In this document: positions 23,033 through 35,500 of the stretch, one piece after another
Position numbering within the stretch: position 1 is the stretch's first letter
Layout: every line of letters begins with the position of its first letter
Assembly (NCBI GenBank): GCA_013399875.1
Contig: VXAZ01005695.1
Location: 186,001 to 250,000 of the forward strand
Direction of reading: 5' to 3'
DNA from: Gymnorhina tibicen
Taxonomy: Eukaryota > Chordata > Aves > Passeriformes > Artamidae
DNA: 64,000 bases
Translations under genes and position numbers: made by a program
The notes under the pieces: model-generated
What the model was told of the DNA's origin: nothing
The model's input: only the letters and a program-made list of their open reading frames with translations
Database searches by the model: none

Positions 23033-26000
23033 ACTTGCTTTTTTGCTTTTCACCTAGACTATCTTCAGGAATATTATTTCTCTCCTTTTCAAATTCTTTT
23101 GACTGCTCATATTCCCAATAATAGTTTCCTCAGGTGTTTGCACTTATTTTTTCTGACAGCCATAGAATTGCATTAAACTGTGCCTGTAAACTGGGACTAT
23201 CAGATTCAACACAGAGGCCATACCATCACCACAGGCAGCTTCTGTGTTTTTGCCAACACAATAAGGCATTTAAGGGCCAGCTATCTGACACTGGATTTGT
23301 ATTTCCCTCTCGTGATCTGACTCCCACTTTGGCACTTCTGCAGTCAATATTTGAATAGGTTTCCTAGCACCTGTTTTCAGTGTATGTGACTGCAGCTTTC
23401 AGATGCAAAACTAAAATCTCTGTGGTAATCATCTGAAAAAGAAACAGCAGTTATATCCAACTAAAGTTGGATTTCTGTAAAAATATTTAGATATTAAAGG
23501 TATCACAGCAAGAAATGCCCCCTTATATCTGAGATGCAGTGTTTCTATGGAAAATCAATATCTGCCCTTGAGTATCTCCCCAGAGGTGTATCTGCATTTT
23601 TGTTATTAGTATTTGCTACATTTGCAAATTACATGAAAATTCATGACTTCACTATGACCACTGCCAGGAATCAAGCACAGGTTAGCACCTACAAACACAA
23701 GTGTGGATTTGGATTTAATAAAGCAATTCAGTTTACGTTTTGTCTTTACCTGAGCAAGTCCCAAGAAGGCTTGTTCATCCAGCAAGCTGGCACAGTTTAT
23801 ACGTGTGGTTCTTTGAGGGCAAAGTTGTCTCAGCAGTTTTGATCTGCTTTGCCTGGGTGATACTTAGAAATCCTTACCCTGATAAATGGCAGAAAGCTTA
23901 AATTTCAGAGATTCGTGGAGGGAAGATTAAAGTCTTGACTGAAAGTTCACCTCTCCAAATGGTTCTTCATTAATACAGAGGAGGGAAATGCCAGCAGGTA
24001 TGAAGTGGATCAGCTGATGTTTTCCTTCCATTTGCCTTCCAGTGCAGTCTCTTTCTGTGATGGCCTTCTGATAGAGTACCATCTTCTAAAACTCATAACA
24101 ATTTTAAACCTACTTTTAATATTTTTGCTTTCTTTTGTCTAATATTTTACGGGTATCACCTTTTTTAGAACTTTTTCCCCATCCTGTCTAGCTATTCATC
24201 TTTACTACAGGGTAAGATGCTTTTTGGGATAGACCATGGCTTTGACTATAGTTATGAAACATCCTGTAGGCCTGCAGATCTGCTAAGCTAAATAATAATA
24301 AAAATTAAAATAAGAGCATGGAAAGAGAGAAATGTGAAAAAGGAGGAAAATGAGCTTTATCTTCATCCCTCAGCTTCACTAGCTAGTGAACTTTTAACTG
24401 GCAATATAAAATCAGGACTGAAATGCACACACACAAAGTATTTGAGCTAAATGTGTGTTGTTAACTAAGATAATGAAAAAGTGATGATGACTGCTAATAG
24501 ATTCTCCATGAGAGAGTACAGTGTGTATTTTTTTATGGGCTTAATCCTAAATGTAATCTTTGAAGCACATTGAAACAGCACAAAGAACTAAGAATTTTAT
24601 GTCAAAATAAACCTGATGACAGAAGGATAGGAAAAGGACCTTTTTAAATATTATTTTTCTTAATTGACTCATTTCCAGACTTCAGTTGTTTCTGAGCTGT
24701 CTTGTAGCTTCCACTTCTAATAATAATAATAAAGGGCTCATGCATCATGTTTCTGTTGTATTTTCTTCAAAGATTGCAAGCAATTAGGGAAGTTTAGGAG
24801 AAAGTTATACACTGTAGACTATGTTTATACCTACATCAGAAAGAAAGAGGGGCAGGGGGAAAATCAGTGGAATGAACATTAGCTTAAACATTTAAAATCA
24901 TATTAAATAGTTAGGTTATGAGACAATCCAGGCTCATAATACAATGGACTGACTGCAATTCTTCTACCTGTTGAAAAGGTTTAACTTTGCATTTTATGGG
25001 CTGTTATGCATATTTCTCTTACATATACATCAAGTATACCTCTTTGAAATATTTCGTAGTGACAATAGAATATGTCCTGATACACAGCACTAGGAAATTC
25101 GATGTTAGCTTACTGTTTGTCATGTCTTATTGAATAGAATCTGCATACAGAGGATGTAAGAATAGTTAATGCTTCATCAGAATACTGATATTTAAATTGT
25201 CAGTAACTAACTTGTCTGAATCTTTACATTTTATTCTTTACTTTTGTTGAATATGCTCTTTATATATATATGAAACTTTTGACTGAAATGCGTATCTTGA
25301 ATAACAATTATTCAGCTTATCTCTTAGGTCTTTGGAAATACTATTGTCCCCTTAAGGGACACCCCCCGGCCCCCCACCCCCATCCAAACTGCCCTAAAAA
25401 GCTACTCAGACAGCTAACACTAGTCCATTAAGACAATTAGAAGAAGTATTATTCTGGCATTTAGCAATTAGATTGGTGATTATATTTGGGCAGGCATCCC
25501 CAGGAGTGGGAATGTGCATCTGGAGTAGAGGGTGCAAAATATCATGGGTTTCTAAGGAGATGAAGCCATTTTCCCTTCCTCTATAGTAACAGATCTGCTG
25601 CTTGTTCATTATTAATACTCATCAGTTCCTGGACTTTAAGCTGCAGTCCCTGAGCATGTGCATTTGTTCTGTTTTTACTTAATCATGGATTCCACCAAAG
25701 TCATGTATGAGTTAAAATAAAACTTTTTTCCACAGTTGAGCGGTACAACTGGATACACTACTCTGCTCTGTGAAAGGGGACACAAATGATAGTTTTCTGG
25801 GAATGGCAAGGTCTTGGTGCATTTTGGGCACTTCCTGAGTCCCGCTGATGGATTAGGCTTCTCAAAGGAGCCCTTCATGTGCCTTGCATACATGACATCT
25901 TGTACAACTGATCCCAGTGGGATTTTTGCCAAGCTACTAAAAGCACTGCTGGTCTGGAAATAAGCAGCGGCAGAGACCCTTTAGTGAACTTTCAGGCCAA

Positions 26001-26280
26001 AAAATCCTGAGGGATTTATGCAGTTCTAGGATAATGTACTTGCTAGGTAGGATGGTATTCAGATCCCAGTTGTGAAACACCTAAATCCCACTGAAATCCT
26101 CACATAGGAGCCTGATTTCCTTCTTTGCACACAGCTTTCGCTGACCCCACCACAAACGTGACTTTTTCTTACATGCTGGAGCCAAGGCAGAAACTAACAT
26201 TCTGGGAGTGTTTAGTTTCATTTCTGGCTACAAGTATCCTCAGACTTCTGGTTCTCAGGCATCTCCTTTGGGCCTGTCCT
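23033..26280. other. Intergenic sequence upstream of RGS22
   Basis: Mostly AT-rich with no recognised gene. It contains a TAA microsatellite at about 24717-24732, a C-rich tract at 25362-25381 and an unassigned minus-strand open frame at 25675-25932. Base composition rises towards the RGS22 CpG-rich block. Confidence 0.4.
25362..25381 (-). promoter_or_regulatory. Possible G-quadruplex tract (minus strand)
   Basis: The minus strand carries G runs of 5, 6 and 6 separated by one and two bases, enough for a stacked four-tract quadruplex. It lies about 1.1 kb before the RGS22 start codon. A structural or regulatory role is inference only. Confidence 0.35.
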
Positions 26281-26560
26281 CCCTCAGGGAGCGCGGTGCC
26301 GGGACGGGAGCTACCCGGGCCCTGTTTGCAGCGCCATGGCAACGGCGCGGCGGCCGCAGGCCCCTGCCGGGCCCGGCCACCCTGGCGCTGCTCCCGCTGC
26401 TCCCCGGGATCTCGCCTGGGCAGCTGGCGGCTGCGGGCCCCAGGATGCGGTCCAAGAGGCTCACCACCGGTACGTCGCGCTCTCCCCGCAGGGCTGGGCT
26501 GCCTCCGGGGCGCACGGGGGCTCGGGCCCCACGGTGGCGGCCTCAGGTACAGGGACGGCG
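26280..26560 (+). promoter_or_regulatory. RGS22: CpG-rich RGS22 promoter and first exon region
   Basis: A compact block of about 280 bases is very rich in GC and CpG and surrounds the RGS22 start codon at 26445. No TATA-like box is obvious, in keeping with CpG-island promoters. A strong-context upstream ATG lies at 26336 in another frame. Long open frames on both strands here come from the base composition. Confidence 0.6.
26445..26469 (+). CDS. RGS22: RGS22 coding exon 1
   Basis: It encodes MRSKRLTT plus the first base of Glu9, matching the mammalian N-terminus. Donor G|GTACGT follows. A at position -3 gives an acceptable start context. An in-frame open stretch continues upstream but has no family match, so this ATG is preferred. 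Confidence 0.85.
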
Positions 26561-29500
26561 GCACAAAAGAGGGGCGTTTTGAACCGACGGGCTTAAACTT
26601 GCCCGGCAGAATTCATCACTCCGAAGAGAGAACTTTACTCCCTTCTTCAAATGGCATCACTAAAGACAGGATATTCTCCTAGAATGAACGAGATTTGATT
26701 ATTCGGGAGCACAATTGCATCTTTTTAATTTTATCACATGATTTTTGTAATATTTGCTGTGCAAAGCTTTGAGAGTCTCTTACAAATTTGTATTTTTATT
26801 AAACCACCAAGCTTCTAGTTATCAATTTTGCAGAGGAAAGCTGACATGAAGTTAACTGATATGTATGAGAAATGATATAGTTAAATAATACTTGAATTAT
26901 ATTTAAATAATTCTTGTGATAGTTAACCTTTCATGCATGGGTCAGCATTACTGCATATTCTTAGTTTATTTTATTTCTTCAGACTAAGTTATTTTACTTC
27001 AGAATACCCAGAACAGTTGTCATGCCTCACTACTTTTTGTTTCTGTATTGTAGCTGAACCAGCTTGACTGTATTGCTTGGATAACGTACGATATTTAATA
27101 TCTTTTTTTCAGAACCTCCATGTATAACAGAAGAAATGTTAGTAAGTATGTTTATAAGGCTTGGTCATTATTTTCATCCTGCAGCTATGGAGCAAAAAAA
27201 CAAAAAAAACATTTTGGAAACCATTGTCTGTTTTCTCATTTCTTTTTTGTAAGTATGGATTACTGAGCAATTTCTTAAAATTTTGTCAGACAAAATACAT
27301 AGTTTGAAAATAATTAGAAAAAAGTAACAAGACTATGGAGAATAAAGATGGAAATGAAAGTTAATTAGGATGAAGGAAGGAAACAAACAACTGGAAGATT
27401 CAACATGACAGGTTTAACAAAATCTTTACTTTGCCTTTTCTGCCCTTTACTCATAGCTCATTGTAGTATTTCCCTGATGTTTGTCTTCTTGTTTGAAAGG
27501 CATATATGTTTGTCTGTTACCTCATAAAAAAATGACACCTTTAATGTTGCAGCTCAGGCAGTGTTTGCCTAGTCCCTGTTTTGGATGCCTTTGTCACGGT
27601 GTATTTTAAAGTATAAATTTGTTAATACTGCTTTTGGGAACCTCTAGATACTGTTTTATTTATAGTGTTTATTACCATAAACAGAACCAACATAAGCATA
27701 AGTTTTGGACCAATTTTTAGCACACCTTAACCTCCAGTTGCAATTCTAAGGCAGCTTTTTCTAGTCACAATTTGGACTATGCAGCAGGAGAGATGGCATG
27801 GGAAGAAATAAAACCATATGGTTTTCTGACACAAAAATCTAAGCTATAGTATTGTACATGCAACTCCATAACCTATAATGTGCACATACAAAAGTGCAAT
27901 TGTGATTTCAGATGGAAATAAGACTGTCTACAAAAACCCTCCAAAAAACCAGAGGAAAGTATATCATGTATAGATGCAGTAAGTAATAAAGCTCACATTA
28001 AGAAGATCATAAAGATTTTATCTGTTAATGAACCACTGTGTTTACATTTCTTGCTGTTATATGGGACTACAGAGAATTACATCCTTGGGAAATTAAAAAC
28101 ATGTTACCTGCATATTCCTAAAGAGCTTATACTTCAGCCAATAATAAATTAATTGTTTTGAATAAGTCCTGGTAAACAATAAAATATTTTCATGATGTAT
28201 TATCATATCTAGTCCTATCTCGAGATTCATCCTTGTCAGTGTCAAACCAAATATGAGGCTGACTATAGCTTGTTTCTAATTAATTTCTTTTCTTAATTGT
28301 GTTAACACTTGCAGAATTGATATTTCTGGATCGGATTGCCTATCAACATTAGTGAGAGGATTCTCTGTTGATTTCAAAATGGGTTAGACACTTCGGTAAA
28401 TTCTATTTAATCAGTGCCCAAACATCTCTAAGTCCATGGCACTGCAATTGCATTGGGCCACAGGCCTGTGATACAAATAAAGCATGAAAGCTTTGCTTTC
28501 AGCACTGGCAGCATTTTCTAGTGAGCATGAGCTACCTTGCCTGTCCTGTATCAGTCATAACAGCAACCACAAGTGCTAAGGAATAAATGCTGGCAGACTA
28601 GGGCCAGACAAACACCATCAGGTCTAGTCCTGACTTGTCATGGATGTTATCTCAGATTTCTTCCTTATCTGAGCACAAGCTGTCTGTATTTAGGTTAGAC
28701 CAGTGGGGTTTGGATCAAGATACTGCCTGCCTGTACTCTGTGCATAATCTCTCTTTAATGCTATTCCTCACTAGCACAGTTCAATGCTGTGAACTTAAGA
28801 AAGAGAAAAAATATTTGTGTTGCAACACCTTTGCTGCTATTGGCAAATATGTTAGATTTAAGTGCATTCTCCTTGCCTTGCAAGGCTGAAATTATAGAAT
28901 ATTCAGGAAAATTAAACTATTAAAAATTATTTAAGTATCTTCATTATACTGAAGACACATATCTGAAGACCAGTGGAATAATGTTCCAGTTTTACCCTCT
29001 GCTGAATTGAAACGGGGATGGTGGAGATACTGAGTACAGTAAGAGTAAGACTTGGATTGGTACTTTTGGATTTGTCAACAGCAAAAAAAATTCAACTTCT
29101 AGTCTACAGTTTTTGAGCCATGTTAGCAGGATTTAAAATGCAGGGGTCAGAAAGGATACAAAAACACCTGCAGATGCAATCTTCACTTCAGTTGAGGTCA
29201 ACAGGAAGCCTCCCAGTTCTGTCAAAGTATGGCATACACTGCTTGCTTGCTGAACCAAATTACAGGTTAGTGAACTCCCTTTTATTCCCAAACATCCCCC
29301 CAAACATCCCCAAGCAGCAGTGTGAGAGCAGAAGGTGGCCCTGGTGAAATATTATACTCTCCTTCTTCCCAAGTGCAAGAGAGAAAGGTACAATGTGGGG
29401 AATTTCTAGACTGTTAGCTTATGCATATTTTTTCAAAAGTTAACGTGCACACTTTCAGCATCTAGAAGCTGTTGGGTTTATGAAGGCTTTATCTGTAAAT

Positions 29501-32500
29501 TTATTGGCAGAGGATTTACCTTCATGTGTGTGTTTAAATTGCTAAGGACCTTGGCAGTGTGCGATGGCTAGAATATAACAGTGATGCAATGACTGTTCTC
29601 AAAAATGGGAAATAATATTTTGCAAAAGATTCCGTGTCATATCTCATGGAAAAAATACTGTTTGAGGCAATAGTGCATTCAAACCATGTTAGCACAGATT
29701 ATTACAAGCCATGCTTTGTGGTTTTGTCTCTCTGCAGGAAGAATGCTTAGCCACAGATGATATGCTTGTGGATTACTTTAATGAATTTTTGAGTCTTCCG
29801 GTAAGTACCTTACAGAAATCCCTTGCAAAACACAAGAAATGCCTTACTAAGTTTAAGAGTAACGTAATCCATCTTGGAAAATTTTGTATTTTGCCACTTG
29901 CTACTTAAACGACTTTAACATTATATCTGTATTTTAATGGCAGCAACTCTTACTGCTCAGTGTTATTATCAGTAAGAATAGCCCAGTATCTGGGCTTCTG
30001 GGGACAGATGTTATCTTGCTAATTTATAGAATCACAGAATGGGTAAGGTTGGAAGGGAGCACAGTGAATCATCTGCTTCAACCTCCCTGCTCAAACAGGG
30101 TCATCCCAGAGCACACGGCACAGATTTGCATCCAGATGGTTCTTGAATATCTCCAGTGAGGGGGACTCCACCACCTCTCTGGGCAGCCTGTTCCACTGCT
30201 CAGTCACCCACACAGTAAAGAAGTTCTTCCTCGTGTTCAGGTGGAACTTCTTGTGCACCAGTTTCTGCCCATTGCTGCTTGTTCTATTGCTCGGCACCAC
30301 TGAGCAGAGCCTGGCATCATCCTCCCTTCAGATACTGATAGACATTGATGAGGGGCCCTCTTATTTGTCTTTTCTTGAGCCTGAATGTGCCTGGCTCCCT
30401 CACCCTTTTCCTCATAAGGGAGTTGCTCCAGTCCCTTAGTCACCTTTGTAGCCCTCCACTGGACCTGCTCCAGTAGCTTCATGTCTCTCATGTACTGAAG
30501 AGCCCTCAACCTGCTGGCAATGCCCTTCCAAATGTACACCAGGCCTTCTTGGTTTATGTATTTAAACTTATGTAATTAATCATTTATGTATTTAAATCAC
30601 AGTGCACTAAAATAATATGAATAGGAAAGGAAAATAACACATAAATACTTATTTAAAAGGTGTCCACTTCTATTACAGTGTCACAACATGATGACATAAC
30701 AAATGTTTGTCCTTTTACAGTTTTCTGGCAATGCATTCAGTGATTAATTAACATTTAAGATCAAGAACAAACTCTTTCTTTCCATGGCTTAGAAGGTTTC
30801 AAAGTTGGCACTTCCCTCCTCTTCCTCTCCCATTTGCAGCTAGAAGGATGCAGCCTTACCCTGTATTCTGTGTGCTGATCCAGTTACAGTTAAACCATCA
30901 TACCCAGTACCCTGTATTCAACCAGTTCTCCTATATTTTGCTCCTTTTCCCTATCAACCAGTCTGCCTCCCCAAACTCTGTTGAAAGTCACATGTACAGT
31001 CCTGCTCCCTCAATGTGGCAGCCTCATCCAGCTTCATCTTAGAAGTCTTGGCCCTGGCACCTTAAACTCAAAGTCCCTTGCCAGGTGGCATGGGCCTTTC
31101 CACAGTGTCACTTGTGGCTCCCACCTGATGTGCCACCGAGTTGCTACACAGCCTGTTCCCTTCCTAAGGGACCACAGTCCAACAGGCTACCTACAAGAAC
31201 AAGTATCCATTCTACAGCTTGCTTGGTAGGAACCACTGCCAGCATTAGGAGAGGGCAGAATATTTCTTGATGCTCCTTGGACATCAGACTTTGGTGAAGC
31301 CACTAATGAAATAAGTTCAGTTGTGATTCATAACTGAATGATTTGCTTACTAAATTGAACCAGACATAGCTGTCTCTCTAAGCCACATCATAGATTTGTA
31401 TAAATGTACACAGTGTGGAAATTGCACTACTAAGGATGGTAGAATGGGCTCCTCACCAAATGTAATCCTAAAATAGAACCTGGAGGTATTAACTCTATGT
31501 CAGAGTGTGAGTTTTGTGTGCAGCATTGATACTGACTTCTTTCAGGAGCTCAGTTTTTACATGCTTTCACCACACTGCAAGATTCTGAAGAGTATGCAAA
31601 GCTAGAGAGACACAGATGGAACAAAATGTGGGGTGAGAGGGCTGTTTTTTTCTTTCTCCAACACCTCCACTGCCCCAACCTCTCCCCCCACCCTCCCCCT
31701 GCAGCTGCCTTAGGATATCTGCCTAAATCCAAACCCAACTACTTAGGTTTTAAACCCAGGCCTTCTTCCATGTGCTAGATTGTTCTTAGCACAGGAGTAC
31801 CATCTTCCATGCCTTTGCTGCTTATTTGGAAACTATGCTTCAAGTTTTCCCCAAACTGCAGAGGATGGAGTGGGTAATAAGTTCAGCCTTTTTGGTCTCT
31901 TGATCTCCTTGGACAGACACAAATTTCAGAACATCTGTTAGATGCTAAAATTCTCCTTGGCCTCAGAGGTCTCCTCAGCCCACAGTCCTGGCACAGCTCA
32001 GCACCTCCGAACTGCAGCAATTGTCCAGGCACTCCTGACGGCTCTGGAAGCCCACAGAAGAGAGTTCACAGCCACTCCTGAGTAAACACTGTTTTATGCC
32101 GGTAATCTTGATAGGTTTCTAAGATGATGCATGTTCTCTCTTCTACGTATTTACATATCTTCATGAAAACAGATGCTCTATTAGCTATTTTTAACTGTAA
32201 TGTTCTCATAATTGGTTTTATTTTCTCTTTGATCTTTTCCTAAGGATTTATCCTCTTCAGGATTAAGTTCTATTAATGCCTTGAGTTCTGCGGTTTGAAT
32301 ACCTTACATTCCTGATTTCCCTCTCCTTCTCAGAAGGCTTCTACTAAAACAGCGCATTGAAATTTCCATTGCTTTATTCTTGTTGTGCTTATACACTGTT
32401 GCCTGGGAACAGTATTACCCAGGTGTGCTAGTAGTTAGGCAACAAGTTAAACTGAAAATATTGTGAGACTTGATACAAGAAATCAGGGGGAGCATATGCT

Positions 32501-35500
32501 TATTTTAAGGGACTGCCTCTGCATTGATTTATAATGCACCACTAGCAGATGGAAAATTGTATCACTGGGGACTTGCTATAGCAGCAACAAGTTTTTCATG
32601 TGGGTTTTTTTTTTTGCTTTGATTTACAGTGTATCCCTTAAGTGATCGTCTTGTTATAATGACATTCAATGTAATCTGACATAAATATGTAGGTACTCCA
32701 AAGAGCTATAGACTGTAATAAGGTGTAATTTACAGAAAGTCTTTCTGAAATACATAATACAAAAAACCTCACGAGGGCACTTGTTGCCAGTAGTACAGTG
32801 ATTTCACAGTAGCAGAAACCAATTACATGACACACAAATGAGTTACACCTTCCTTAGTAACTAATGTAAAATGAAAGATTTAAGAGAAACATTGGCCTGG
32901 ATACATTTCCATTTCTAGGAGTTCAGGCTAGAATTTGAATCTCTGATCCAAGTATTAAAAACATCCAAGCATATGTTTAGTCAGGAATGAAAATTCAGAA
33001 GTCAGAAATTGCCATCCAGCTCAGTGTTGAAGGCAAGCACAGTAATGTCAGCTTGTTTCTCCTGCACTCTACAAGCTGCTTGCTTCTTGTTCCATCCCAA
33101 GTCTGTGCTGGGTCTTACCTGTCATTTGCCAGTTACCAGTCATCCTGATGAAGGCACACTCCTCCTCTTCGCAACCTCAAGGAGTAGCACTAGAGACAGA
33201 AGTGTTACCTTGTGCCTCAATTGAAGCACATTCAGGAGATGACACTTTGGTGGTGAGTCCCTGGTTGTTGGTTTCCCTTGCAGCAGAAATCTACTAAGTG
33301 ACCATAATTTTATCAGTTTTAGATTTGAAGACTATTTCTTTTGAACGTTGTTCCCACTGTAAAAGCTCTCCTCCAAGTAGTCTGGGGTCCAGCATTTGAT
33401 GCAGGTGATGATTCTGAAAACAATTAAAGCCCAAGTAACAAAGCTTGAGCCAATTGGTCTTTCTGAAGACAGAATGGTCCTGCAAACCTAGTGCTGTCAA
33501 GAATAAAATCTTGCTTGATCTGAGTAGCAGATTACAGAAAGGGCAGAAAGCAAAAAAGCAATCCACTCTGCTGCACAGTTCAGGCCCTTCACTGCTTTGA
33601 AGATGACTTTGAATAATTCCATGCATCATATCCTCTATTCAAGGCATCAGTGCATGCTCATTAGTTTCCTCTTGTCTTTTCCGGGTGTGAGGAGGGAGGC
33701 TGCAGTTGCCAATATAACCTCCCTTTAAAAGGCTTTGACAGAAGTAATGCCCTACATGCATATTACGTTGAGACTTACCCAGGACTAAAATTTGCATCAT
33801 GTCTTTGACATTGAAGGAAGCAAACAAAGCATTCCTGACTACATTCCTTATTGATAGTTTACTCTAAATGTTCTTCTCTCTTAATTAGATTGTGATATGT
33901 GATTACGACTTTTGTCTTACTCATCAACAGAAGGGAAATCCTGGACTCATTAAAGTCAATGGGAGATTTTGCATTGACCATGTGTAGTGTGAATTTTTCC
34001 AGACACTTCATAGAACTGCTCAAATTCTCCTCTGGTGTGGACTCTCACTGACATTTATTTATGATATACGTATACCCTTCTTAAGGAAGTTTTGGCAATG
34101 CTCCTGGATGAGATCTCTATTCACTCCCACCCTTAGCAGCCACGCTGTGGTCATTCTGTTTCTCTTGGGATCAAACTATGTTATTTGGGTCTGTGAGCAT
34201 ATTTACACATTTGTTAATTGTATCTGAAGTTGAGTGTATCTGAAAACTGTTAAGACAGAGAACAGTGAGATTTATATGTCTGATATCCTGGCAACATGGT
34301 GATGGATGCTGTTTTGGTTTCTGTTATGGGAGGACTGAGAGAAATTTGTCTTCCCTTCAGTTAAGTGTATAACTTCAGGTTTCAGAATTATGTATTCTGT
34401 TTATTTTTCAGCTGAAAACCATATTCAATGTGCATTTTGACAGCTAAGAAATATCTTTGCTGTCAAAAAAGTGTATGAAATTTTTAATTTATTTAATAGT
34501 ATTGCTGTACCACAGCTTGAAAACAGCTTTTTGTTATTTGCTCAGAGATTTTTTCCTGAAGCTGAGATTACTACACTGAGTTACATTGGTCATACTGGCT
34601 TTGGGGGGAGACCTGCCTGTGAGAGAAACAGTTTGCAAAGTCTTTAGACTTCTTATTTGTTGGTATTCTAAAGTCCTTGATCTTATTTATTGTGCATTGA
34701 TAATGTATGAACCCCAAGCTTCAAGGCTCCTGCCAAACCTGATTTATTTTTTCTTAACATCTTGAGGTATAATTTCTCTGGAGATTTCCCTTTCTATCTT
34801 CAAAGCATCAAAAATTGGCTCATGCTAAAGGGAAAGATACACTTAGTCTGTGGTTAGTGTATTTTACTTGTCTGTAAAAAGCCAAAACACTTGCCAAATG
34901 TGGGGTAAGAAAGACATTTCTTAGTATATTAGATTGGCATGGATAAATTTTTCCCTTTCCTTTATAGTATAGACTATCACCCATTCCTTAACATAGGCAT
35001 CTTCACCAAAGAGATTCCTCATTATTGCAATGACAGAATATTGGTGATGCCATAAACCTCTCTCATTATTGTCCTGTGAAATGTTACAGGATTTTACAGG
35101 ACTTGACTTCCACTGCAAAAGTTTTAATTTTGCTACAGGGTACTGAACAGTTTCTTGGTGCATCTTTTTTTGTGGCTTGTAATGTGTGAGAATGGTTAGA
35201 TTGTGTGTTTTGCCCCAAAGTTCTTCACATACTGAAAGGAAAATGGATTGACTGATCCTCACTCCTGTATGGTAACTGGGAAAATGTTTCCTACTAGAAA
35301 TCAGGTTCTGGGGGTGTTTTTTGTGTGTTCCCATTTGATTTTTCTCATAACATTATCATTTTTATTTTTGTGGTGATGATGAGTTAAGAAGATTAGGAAT
35401 TATCTCTTCTTTTATTATGCTTATAAAAACATTCTGATTTATCATTCTAGTTTTTTTTAAGTAAGCAAGCTTCTCCATAAAGGTTTGAACTATTCTAAAA

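Noticed and set aside
26125..26682. Open frames of 86-185 codons around the RGS22 start
   Set aside because: Overlapping frames open on both strands come from CpG-rich composition. Only the frame from 26445 continues into conserved RGS22 exons.
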